Position numbers and translations under genes: made by a program. From Lachnospiraceae bacterium UBA6998 (lineage in GTDB: Bacteria; Bacillota; Clostridia; Lachnospirales; Lachnospiraceae), in the NCBI GenBank assembly GCA_002448395.1, contig DJXS01000021.1:3921-9344 (forward strand): DNA of 5,424 nucleotides, given 5' to 3'. The notes beneath the pieces are model-generated. The model did no database searches, was not told the origin of the DNA, and saw only the letters and a list, made by a program, of their open reading frames with translations. Below are positions 1-4,735 of this stretch, in pieces (position 1 is the stretch's first letter; every line of letters starts with the position of its first letter).

Positions 1-670
1 TCCACTTCCTTTCCAGATACTTAGAGAACATGCTGATCGGCCAGCATGCGGCAAAATACAGCACAAAGACACACGCGTACACCCCAAACGCCGCGTTCGG
101 CGAAGATTTGCGGTTTGCCTCGATGATCTGCTGCCCCACCTTGAGCACCTCCACTACGCCGATCATCATAGCAAGACTCGTGGTCTTGATCATTCGGGTG
201 ACCAGATTGATGGAGAGCGGGATCAGGCGCCGGAGCGTCTGCGGAATGATTATGTGCCGGTAGATCTGCCCCTCTTCCATTCCCAGCGCCGCAGCGCTCT
301 CGTACTGGTGCTTGGGAATACTGATCAGCGCGCCGCGCACAAGGTCCGCCATCTCCGCTGTTCCCCAGAAGGTGAATACTATGATGGAGGCGATCTCAGC
401 CTCGATGTTCCATCCAAACACCCTTGTTGTCCCGAAAAAGACGATGAAGAGGAGGACCATCTGCGGCATCACGCGCACGATCTCCAGATAGATGCGGGTG
501 ACAGCCTTGATCACCGGATTGTCCCCGGCCATCAGAACGCCGACGATCAGCCCCAGCACGATGCTGAATGCTACCGCGATCAGACTGATCCGCAGCGAGA
601 TCCACAGGCCGCCCAGAAGGCGCTGCATATTGATGCCCTTGAAGAGCACGTCAATCCCCAAAGCCTGCAT
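1..670 (-). CDS. Polar amino-acid ABC transporter permease (HisM family), 3' end cut by the window edge
   Basis: Membrane subunit of an amino-acid importer, the second permease of the operon. Reading from ATG at 668-670 gives 223 codons with no stop before the left edge, so only a short C-terminal tail should be missing. The start is fixed by an AAAGGAGG ribosome binding site at 678-685, 7 nt upstream. The gene overlaps the end of the preceding permease by 20 nt, which suggests translational coupling. Hydrophobic segments lie near residues 18-48, 70-80, 93-103, 164-175 and 195-214. The ATPase-contact (EAA) loop is visible at about residues 122-145: ESAAALGM followed by IIIPQ, with the conserved Gly at 130 and Pro at 143. 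An RVMPQ motif at 66-70 stands where the partner permease has RNTPLL. It probably forms a heterodimer with that neighbour. The family is clear; the substrate cannot be read from the permease alone. An ATP-binding protein gene would be expected just beyond the left edge. Confidence 0.93.
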   Translation of the reverse strand, partial: MQALGIDVLFKGINMQRLLGGLWISLRISLIAVAFSIVLGLIVGVLMAGDNPVIKAVTRIYLEIVRVMPQMVLLFIVFFGTTRVFGWNIEAEIASIIVFTFWGTAEMADLVRGALISIPKHQYESAAALGMEEGQIYRHIIIPQTLRRLIPLSINLVTRMIKTTSLAMMIGVVEVLKVGQQIIEANRKSSPNAAFGVYACVFVLYFAACWPISMFSKYLERKW

Positions 671-1319
671 ACCGAAGCCTCCTTTCCAAGAAACTCCCGA
701 GCGCGGAGACCGGAAGCAGAATGATGAGATAGAAAACCACCAGAAGCGTCAGACACTCCAATGTCTTGTAGTAAAGGCCGATCAGGTCTTTGGCAGTGAA
801 CATCAGATCCATCAGGCTGATGGCGGAGAAGACGCTGGTCTCCTTGAGCAGAAAGATCACGTTGGCCACAAATGCGGGCACACTGATCGACACCGCCTGA
901 GGCAGTATGACATGCAGAACCGCCTGCTGCCTGGTCATCCCCAGCGACAGCGCACTCTCCATCTGGATCGGCTCGATCGCCTCAAGGCCGCTCCGGAAAG
1001 TCTCCGCCATGTAGGCGCCGCCCAAAAGGGCCAGTCCCAGAACGCCGCAGGGCTCCGCCGGTATCTCCAGCCCTATCTTCGGCAGGCCAAAATACAGAAA
1101 GAACAGCTGCACGAGCAGCGGTGTGTTCCTGAACAGTTCGATGTAGATGCCGACGATATTTTGCAGGATCGGGACCCTGAAATGCCGGATCAGCGCACAC
1201 ATAAAGCCCAGCCCGACAGCGGCAAAAATGCCCGCCCAGCCGATCCGCAGCGTCAGAAACATCGCGTCCCGGTAGAGGGGCAGGTAAGCTACTATGACGT
1301 CCCAGCGCAGTAGTTCCAT
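651..1319 (-). CDS. Polar amino-acid ABC transporter permease (HisM family)
   Basis: Complete 222-residue inner-membrane permease of a polar amino-acid importer, a usual length for the family. Hydrophobic segments lie near residues 20-44, 52-76, 91-104, 146-158 and 188-208. Family motifs seen are RNTPLLVQLFF at about 64-74 and the EAA loop at 121-141 (ESALSLGM then VILPQ, Gly127 and Pro140), which docks on the ATPase. The start at 1317-1319 is chosen because it is in frame. Its GGAG ribosome binding site (1332-1335) is 12 nt away, longer than ideal. A nearer ATG at 1327-1329 is out of frame and sits only 2 nt from the GGAG. The gene follows the binding-protein gene after a 131-nt gap that carries a stem-loop, and its last 20 nt overlap the second permease. 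Two different HisM-type permeases in a row imply a heterodimeric channel. Confidence 0.95.
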   Translation of the reverse strand: MELLRWDVIVAYLPLYRDAMFLTLRIGWAGIFAAVGLGFMCALIRHFRVPILQNIVGIYIELFRNTPLLVQLFFLYFGLPKIGLEIPAEPCGVLGLALLGGAYMAETFRSGLEAIEPIQMESALSLGMTRQQAVLHVILPQAVSISVPAFVANVIFLLKETSVFSAISLMDLMFTAKDLIGLYYKTLECLTLLVVFYLIILLPVSALGSFLERRLRYAGFGD

Positions 1320-1330
1320 AGTTGTTCATG

Positions 1331-1340
1331 TCTCCTTTTT
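1331..1340 (-). promoter_or_regulatory. Ribosome binding site of the first permease, unusually distant
   Basis: On the minus strand the sequence is AAAAAGGAGA, with GGAG 12 nt before the in-frame ATG at 1319. An out-of-frame ATG lies between them at 1327-1329. The long spacing may lower initiation or help set the ratio of permease to binding protein. Confidence 0.6.
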
Positions 1341-1349
1341 ACGCAGAGC

Positions 1350-1378
1350 ATCCTCAGGCGGGGGAAGTGCCTGAGGAT
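1350..1378 (-). promoter_or_regulatory. Intercistronic stem-loop between binding protein and permease genes
   Basis: A perfect 10-bp inverted repeat (arms 1350-1359 and 1369-1378, ATCCTCAGGC on the minus strand) encloses a 9-nt loop. It lies 72 nt past the stop codon of the binding protein and about 10 nt before the permease ribosome binding site. There is no U-tract on either strand, so it is unlikely to be a simple intrinsic terminator. Comparable structures between a binding protein and its permeases in other importers protect the 3' end of the upstream mRNA and give excess binding protein. That role is inferred here. Confidence 0.7.
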
Positions 1379-1450
1379 ACTGTATCTGTGTGTGAAATTC
1401 CAGATTTCTGTCACAGATCATAAGTCAGCCTTGAATTACCGGGTCGGCAG

Positions 1451-3133
1451 TCAGTCCTCAAACGGAATGACCGCACCTTCATATTTATCATTGATAAACT
1501 TTTTGATCTCATCGGATTTCAGGACCTTCACCAGTGCCTGAATGCCTTCATTGTTCTCATTTCCTTCCTTGACGGCGACTATGTTGACATAGGTCTTTGC
1601 CGCTTCAGAATCGGAGGCCTCATAGGTGATCGCGTCCCTTCCGGCTGTAAGTCCCGCTTCCAGCGCGTAGTTGCCGTTGAGAACTACTGCCGCGACTTCC
1701 TGGCGGACTCTGGAGACCTGTGCGGCTTCCAGTTCAACGATGTCGAGGTTCAGCGGATTGGATTCGATATCCAGGACCGTTGCGGTGAGGCCGGCGCCTT
1801 CTTTGAGTTTGATCACTCCGTTGTCCTGCAGAAGAAGCAGTGCTCTGGCTTCATTTGTCGTGTCATTGGGGATCGCGATCGCGTCTCCCTCCTGAAGTTC
1901 CTCCAGGGAAGCTCTGGTTCCGGCGTAGATTCCGAAAGGCTCGTAATGGATGCCTCCCGCGTTGACAAGGTGTGTCTTGTTCTCTTCGTTAAAACTCTCC
2001 AGATAAGGAATATGCTGGAAATAATTCGCGTCCAGATCTCCGCTCTCAACTACAAGGTTGGGCTGCACATAATCTTCAAATACGACAACCTCCAGCTTCC
2101 ATCCTTCCGCCGCCAATATTTTGCCCGCTTCTTCGAGAATCTCCGCATGAGGAATGGGAGAAGCCGCCACTCGGATCGTGCCCTTTTCTTCTGTCTGCGC
2201 GGGCGCTGCCGCCTGGCCGCCTCCCTCAATGACAAGGGTATCCTCAAATTCAATACCGTATGTATCTACAAGTGTGGCCTCATAGTCCGCGTGGAAGAAC
2301 TTCTCTTTCCCGAGCTCTACGATCTCTTCGTTGAGCCAGTTCAGAAGGCTCTCATTTCCCTTGGTCACCGCCGGAGCAATGGTGTCCGCGCTGCCCAGAG
2401 AGTCAATCCCCACCGTGTACCCTTCGTTCTCCGCCGCAAAAGCGATGACTTCGGTGTTGTCATTGGCCCACGCGACGCCGGTCCCGTTTTCAAAAGCGCT
2501 CTTTGCAGCCGCATAGGTGTCAAACTTCTGCAGCTTGATCTCCGGGTTGTTCTTGGTCAGATAAGTCTCCGCCGTCGTTCCGGAAATGACGATGACCTGA
2601 TCGTCTGCTCCCACCTGCGAGAGATCCGTGATCACTCTGTCGTTGTGGGAGACAACGCCCAGCGCCACATTCATGTATGGCAGTGCGAAATCAACTTCTT
2701 CCGCTCTCTCAGGCGTCACTGTGAAGTTCGCCAGAATGATATCGACCTTTCCTGTCTGCAGATACTCAATTCTGCTGGCCGCCTCGGTCGAGACATATTC
2801 AAGTTCCACTCCCAGATCCTGCGCGATCCTGTTGCCAAAATATACATCATATCCCTGATATTCGCCGTTCTCATCCACATAGCCGAAGGGGCTCTTGTCG
2901 GAGAACACGCCGATCGTGACCTTTCCGCTTGCCTGGATTTCCTCCAGAGTTCTGTATCCCGCGCTTTCATTTTCCGCGCTTTCATTTTCCGCGGTTTCTG
3001 TCTCCTGCGCCTGAGGCTCATCCGCGCCCTGCGCCGACTGGGCTGATCCGGAGCCGCATCCTGCCAGCAGAGATCCTGTAAGGATCAGTCCTAATACTGC
3101 CGCGCCTGCTTTCTTAATCCAATTCTTTCTCAT
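1451..3133 (-). CDS. Double-domain substrate-binding lipoprotein: SBP_bac_3 domain fused to a MetQ/NlpA domain
   Basis: Extracytoplasmic receptor of the importer, 560 residues, roughly twice the length of a single-domain binding protein. Residues 1-25 are a lipoprotein signal peptide (KK, hydrophobic core, lipobox LAGC with Cys26 as the lipid-modified residue). A Gln/Glu/Ala/Ser linker (27-60) includes a duplicated ENESA. Residues about 68-298 are an SBP_bac_3 domain: SPFGYVDENGEYQGYDV (81-97) and the family signature TVTPERAEEVDFALPY (138-153). A Gly/Ala/Pro-rich hinge (304-317) leads into a second domain (319-560) of the MetQ/NlpA methionine-binding family: ASPIPHAEIL (324-333), DYVQPNLVVESGDLDANYFQ (354-373), EPFGIYAGT (398-406) and IPNDTTNEAR (421-430). 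The start has an AAGGAGG site (3139-3145) 5 nt upstream. The gene leads the operon, and its promoter region encodes a Cys/Met-rich leader. Both domains look intact. Inferred substrates are methionine and cystine or related compounds. Confidence 0.93.
   Translation of the reverse strand: MRKNWIKKAGAAVLGLILTGSLLAGCGSGSAQSAQGADEPQAQETETAENESAENESAGYRTLEEIQASGKVTIGVFSDKSPFGYVDENGEYQGYDVYFGNRIAQDLGVELEYVSTEAASRIEYLQTGKVDIILANFTVTPERAEEVDFALPYMNVALGVVSHNDRVITDLSQVGADDQVIVISGTTAETYLTKNNPEIKLQKFDTYAAAKSAFENGTGVAWANDNTEVIAFAAENEGYTVGIDSLGSADTIAPAVTKGNESLLNWLNEEIVELGKEKFFHADYEATLVDTYGIEFEDTLVIEGGGQAAAPAQTEEKGTIRVAASPIPHAEILEEAGKILAAEGWKLEVVVFEDYVQPNLVVESGDLDANYFQHIPYLESFNEENKTHLVNAGGIHYEPFGIYAGTRASLEELQEGDAIAIPNDTTNEARALLLLQDNGVIKLKEGAGLTATVLDIESNPLNLDIVELEAAQVSRVRQEVAAVVLNGNYALEAGLTAGRDAITYEASDSEAAKTYVNIVAVKEGNENNEGIQALVKVLKSDEIKKFINDKYEGAVIPFED
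2961..2990 (-). repeat. 15-bp perfect tandem duplication in the lipoprotein linker
   Basis: Two adjacent identical 15-bp units (2961-2975 and 2976-2990) encode ENESA twice (residues 49-58) in the flexible linker between the lipid anchor and the first binding domain. The reading frame is kept. It is a likely replication-slippage site where linker length could vary between strains. Confidence 0.85.
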
Positions 3134-3138
3134 AACTT

Positions 3139-3145
3139 CCTCCTT
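3139..3145 (-). promoter_or_regulatory. Ribosome binding site of the binding-protein gene
   Basis: AAGGAGG on the minus strand, 5 nt before the ATG at 3131-3133. It is a full Shine-Dalgarno match and fixes the start of the lipoprotein. Confidence 0.9.
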
Positions 3146-3151
3146 AATGTA

Positions 3152-3215
3152 TGTGCAAATGACCCCAGAGGTCCTTTGTCCTTGGTGTGAAAACTACCCC
3201 AGAGGTCCCTTATCC
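3152..3215. repeat. Two 30-bp imperfect direct repeats in the 5' untranslated region
   Basis: Copies at 3152-3181 and 3186-3215 agree at 25 of 30 positions, are 34 bp apart start to start, and share the core ACCCCAGAGGTCC. They lie between the leader terminator and the ribosome binding site of the binding-protein gene. Both copies begin TGTG on the plus strand. The repeats could be binding sites for a regulator, an RNA-level element, or the multi-repeat end of a lost insertion sequence (IS21-type elements have such ends). The sequence alone does not decide. Confidence 0.7.
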
Positions 3216-3252
3216 TATTCTTTTTCCTCGGGGTTGAAAGCTGTAGTTTTCT

Positions 3253-3277
3253 GCTCCGTCTCTTCGCTGCCCGGAGC
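3253..3277 (-). other. Hairpin in the leader downstream of the attenuator
   Basis: A 6-bp inverted repeat (GCTCCG / CGGAGC on the minus strand) around a 13-nt loop. It is not followed by a U-tract. Its arm CTCCGGGC (3270-3277) resembles the right arm of the upstream terminator, so it may offer a further alternative pairing for the left arm. This is weak evidence. Confidence 0.35.
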
Positions 3278-3308
3278 ATCGGGAAATCGACCGAATCTGA
3301 GCAAATGT

Positions 3309-3340
3309 AAAAGCCCGGAAGCTTTTATAAACTCCCGGGC
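3309..3340 (-). terminator. Intrinsic terminator in the leader (attenuator)
   Basis: On the minus strand the arms GCCCGGGAG (3332-3340) and CTTCCGGGC (3313-3321) form a 9-bp stem with one G-U pair and a 10-nt loop. UUUU follows immediately (3309-3312), and the region after it is only moderately U-rich. It lies 60 nt past the stop codon of the leader peptide and 180 nt before the binding-protein gene, so it would cut transcription before the operon. The left arm is the exact complement of a segment inside the leader-peptide gene (3444-3454). Confidence 0.75.
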
Positions 3341-3454
3341 GTCTGGCGAATCGTTTCTCTCTTGATTCAATGTACTTCGATCCTTTATCAGGCGTACTGA
3401 TCAACTACATGAAAGCATGTCAATGCGCCTGGCCATATTATAAGCCCGGGAGTT
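3330..3454 (-). promoter_or_regulatory. Antiterminator pairing of the leader attenuator
   Basis: Segment 3444-3454 (AACTCCCGGGC on the minus strand, codons 18-21 of the leader peptide) is an 11-nt perfect complement of 3330-3340, which contains the left arm of the terminator. Formation of this helix would prevent the terminator. A competing pairing joins the same upstream segment (GAAC and GGCTT, 3442-3455) to the leader start-codon region (AAGCC and GTTC, 3500-3510). That would leave the terminator free when the peptide is not translated. The three-way choice is the classic attenuation layout. The pairings are read by eye and not computed. Confidence 0.65.
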
Positions 3455-3505
3455 CAGCATTCGCATACACATCATGCAGTTGTTTGCTCTTCCGGTCCTG
3501 AACAT
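3401..3505 (-). CDS. Cys/Met-rich leader peptide, 34 residues
   Basis: Small open frame from ATG at 3503-3505 to TGA at 3401-3403, preceded by a strong GGAAGGAG ribosome binding site (3512-3519) 6 nt upstream. Seven of 34 residues are Met and three are Cys, clustered as NNCMMCMRM at positions 8-16. The pairing segment of the antiterminator begins at codon 18, just downstream. A ribosome waiting for Cys- or Met-tRNA on codons 10-16 would leave that segment free. The frame extends upstream to an ATG near 3601, but that lies at or before the promoter, so the internal ATG is the real start. The peptide has no visible domain and presumably acts only by being translated. The coding call rests on ribosome binding site strength, codon content and its fit with the attenuator; I know no named homolog. 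Confidence 0.75.
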   Translation of the reverse strand: MFRTGRANNCMMCMRMLNSRAYNMARRIDMLSCS

Positions 3506-3526
3506 GGCTTTCTCCTTCCGCTTTGT

Positions 3527-3547
3527 CCTGACTCCTTTCGGATCAGG
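3527..3547 (-). other. Small hairpin before the leader-peptide ribosome binding site
   Basis: On the minus strand CCTGA and TCAGG form 5 bp. A 1-nt/2-nt internal loop and CC/GG pairs then close a GAAA tetraloop. It sits about 35 nt into the predicted transcript, 8 nt before the GGAAGGAG. It may stabilise the 5' end of the leader. Its function is not evident. Confidence 0.4.
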
Positions 3548-3588
3548 CTTCTTCGTCCCTATGGAACTGCTCAGATGATCTGATTTGG

Positions 3589-3617
3589 ATAGTAGCACCA
3601 TTTACATAGTATGTCAA
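3589..3617 (-). promoter_or_regulatory. Sigma-A type promoter of the importer operon
   Basis: On the minus strand a perfect -35 box TTGACA (3612-3617) and a -10 box TACTAT (3589-3594, 4 of 6 consensus) are separated by the optimal 17 bp. The predicted start near 3581 gives a leader of about 450 nt before the binding-protein gene. It lies about 20 bp from the divergent toxin-antitoxin promoter. Confidence 0.75.
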
Positions 3618-3637
3618 TAGGTTGATTAAGAACTTTT

Positions 3638-3667
3638 TTGCCGTGCATATCTGTTTTACTTTATAAT
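3638..3667 (+). promoter_or_regulatory. Promoter of the toxin-antitoxin operon
   Basis: TTGCCG (3638-3643, 4 of 6 consensus) and a perfect TATAAT (3662-3667) with an 18-bp spacer. The predicted start near 3674 leaves about 70 nt before the antitoxin. A second possible promoter, TTGCTT (3684-3689) with a 17-bp spacer to TACGAT (3707-3712), lies downstream and is weaker. Confidence 0.65.
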
Positions 3668-3672
3668 AATTT

Positions 3673-3712
3673 ATCGTAAAATATTGCTTAAAATTCATCG
3701 AACTGCTACGAT
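3673..3712. promoter_or_regulatory. Possible operator: ATCGTA / TACGAT inverted repeat
   Basis: ATCGTA at 3673-3678 and its exact reverse complement TACGAT at 3707-3712 flank the transcription start region of the toxin-antitoxin operon, with a further ATCG at 3697-3700. Phd/YefM antitoxins usually repress their own promoter by binding palindromes there. The sites are short, so the call is tentative. Confidence 0.35.
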
Positions 3713-3743
3713 TATAAAAAAGCATGATCAGGGAGGTTAACTT

Positions 3744-4007
3744 ATGGCTACAATAAATCCTGTATCAGATCTCCGTAATTATAATACAGTATTGGAAAAG
3801 GTCTCTTATGGATCGCCCGTTTATCTTACTGTAAACGGAAGAGGCAAATACACAATCCGCGATATTGCCGAAGATGATGAATTTGAGAAGACAAAGGCGA
3901 TGCTGCGTCTTATGTGCGAACTAAATGAAGGCAGACGTTCCGGGGAAGAAGAAGGATATATCTCATCTGAGGATGTACGGGCATATTTCCGCGGCAAGCG
4001 TTCATGA
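3744..4007 (+). CDS. Type II antitoxin, Phd/YefM family
   Basis: 87-residue protein, a normal size for the family. The N-terminal half matches the Phd/YefM DNA-binding fold: NPVSDLRNYNTVLEKV (residues 5-20), then SYGSPVYLTVNGRGKYTI (21-38), the stretch with the conserved Pro-Val and Gly-Arg-Gly turn. The acidic C-terminal half (residues about 40-87, including GEEEGYISSEDVRAYF) is the part that would wrap around and neutralise the toxin. The start follows a GGGAGG ribosome binding site (3731-3736) with 7 nt spacing. The stop overlaps the toxin start as ATGA, so the toxin is probably translated by coupling and in smaller amounts. The antitoxin, alone or with the toxin, likely represses the promoter at 3638-3667. 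The family call is by motif recognition; the exact subfamily is uncertain. Confidence 0.85.
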   Translation: MATINPVSDLRNYNTVLEKVSYGSPVYLTVNGRGKYTIRDIAEDDEFEKTKAMLRLMCELNEGRRSGEEEGYISSEDVRAYFRGKRS

Positions 4008-4324
4008 AATACTCTGTTGAATATTCCAAGGCTGCGGTCCGTGACCTTGACAGAGTTTGGTCAGAAGTGTTCAGAGCATCTCGAAGTTATGATATCACCG
4101 AAAGATATTTGAATGACTTGATGGATATAGTCGAGTCAAAATCAGAATATCCCCTGTCCGGTGCCCCACTTTATTACGAGGACCGTTTTACAGGATATTA
4201 CTATGTTGTTTTTAAAGAGTATCTTGCCTTTTATCGTCTGGAAAGCAAACGAATTCTTGTCGACAGAGTCTTGTTCGGAAGAAGCGACTATATACGGATT
4301 CTGCAGTTAGGCACAGATCAGTGA
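4004..4324 (+). CDS. Type II toxin, RelE/ParE family
   Basis: 106-residue basic protein directly coupled to the antitoxin by a 4-nt overlap, with no ribosome binding site of its own. The N-terminus MKYSVEYSKAAVRDLDRV is the typical first strand and helix of the RelE/ParE fold. The middle (YPLSGAPLYYEDRFTGYYYVV, about 46-66) and the C-terminal strands (ILVDRVLFGRSDYIRILQL, about 84-102) are also characteristic; the RVLxGRSDYxRIL pattern is a common ending in this superfamily. RelE members cut mRNA on the ribosome and ParE members poison DNA gyrase. The sequence does not show which applies, because catalytic residues vary. The open frame is intact and full length, so the pair is probably functional. 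No convincing terminator follows: the hairpins at 4319-4337 and 4397-4429 lack U-tracts. Confidence 0.85.
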   Translation: MKYSVEYSKAAVRDLDRVWSEVFRASRSYDITERYLNDLMDIVESKSEYPLSGAPLYYEDRFTGYYYVVFKEYLAFYRLESKRILVDRVLFGRSDYIRILQLGTDQ

Positions 4325-4354
4325 TTTCTGAACACTGTACACAACGAAAATCAT

Positions 4355-4705
4355 CCAAAGACAATATTTTGGCAGGTCGTTGTCAAAATATCGCATGCCT
4401 TTAGGTATATCCCGGCGGGCTTAAAAGGCTGTACCCAACCATTCAAATTTATGCTTATAGATGAGTGGCTTTTCGATTTTTAGTTGTGTACAGATTTGAA
4501 ATATCAGGATTTGTGCCTAAACGACTGAGATCTCCAAGAGAGGAACGGCATCGGCAGGCTTTCATGTAAGAAAAACTTGTGGGAGGGTGTTGTCGCAGGC
4601 CCAGCTCGACCACGCCTGAGGGCGCGCTCTCGCTGTATGTTGGCGGAGTATACCGGGCTAACAACGACTAGGCGGAGTCGTCCTTCGGACGCCTCCGCCT
4701 ATTCG
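4355..4705. other. Candidate structured RNA or small repeated element
   Basis: No frame here has a ribosome binding site or recognisable protein, but inverted repeats are dense. Examples are ATATTTTG/CAAAATAT (4364-4371, 4384-4391), GCCTTT/AAAGGC (4397-4402, 4424-4429) around CCC/GGG, and TTCAAAT/ATTTGAA (4442-4448, 4494-4500). Others are CAGGC/GCCTG (4596-4600, 4614-4618), GTTGT/ACAAC (4589-4593, 4661-4665) and a strong hairpin at 4669-4701. The GC-rich core (about 4590-4700) stands out from AT-rich flanks. I have a loose impression that this resembles a recurrent noncoding element of Clostridia, possibly a large ornate RNA such as the raiA class, but I cannot verify it. Orientation is unknown; the plus strand is favoured because the hairpin is at that 3' end. 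Confidence 0.4.
4669..4701 (+). terminator. Strong 14-bp hairpin, possible terminator of the noncoding element
   Basis: TAGGCGGAG (4669-4677) pairs with CTCCGCCTA (4693-4701). After one T/C mismatch, CGTCC (4679-4683) pairs with GGACG (4687-4691) around a 3-nt loop. On the plus strand it is followed by ATTCGTTATTATCCC-like sequence with scattered Ts, an imperfect U-tract. An alternative hairpin uses ACGACT (4664-4669) and AGTCGT (4676-4681). The stem is certain; its role as terminator is inferred. Confidence 0.5.
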
Positions 4706-4735
4706 TTATTATCCCTGGTGCATTCCTTGTTATCA

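Noticed and set aside
492..1313. Long plus-strand open frame of 273 codons opposite the permease genes
   Set aside because: It is antisense to two well-recognised permeases, its translation is rich in Gln, His and Arg with no recognisable domain, and no good ribosome binding site precedes it.
1946..3046. Plus-strand open frame of 366 codons opposite the binding-protein gene
   Set aside because: It is a shadow of the intact lipoprotein gene, which has clear domains, signal peptide and ribosome binding site.
3253..3277. Second intrinsic terminator in the leader
   Set aside because: The 6-bp stem is not followed by Us on the minus strand.
3134..3581. SAM-I riboswitch or T-box in the operon leader
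   Set aside because: I looked for the SAM-I core and for the T-box sequence GGTGGNACCGCG and found neither. The leader-peptide attenuator explains the terminator better.
3401..3601. Longer 66-residue version of the leader peptide starting near 3601
   Set aside because: That ATG lies in the promoter spacer upstream of the predicted transcription start; the internal ATG at 3505 has a strong ribosome binding site.
4397..4429. GCCTTT/AAAGGC hairpin as terminator of the toxin-antitoxin operon
   Set aside because: It has a long loop and no U-tract on either strand. It is kept only as part of the structured element.
4455..4664. 69-codon minus-strand frame in the noncoding element
   Set aside because: It has no ribosome binding site, a composition unlike a normal protein, and overlaps stems of the candidate RNA.
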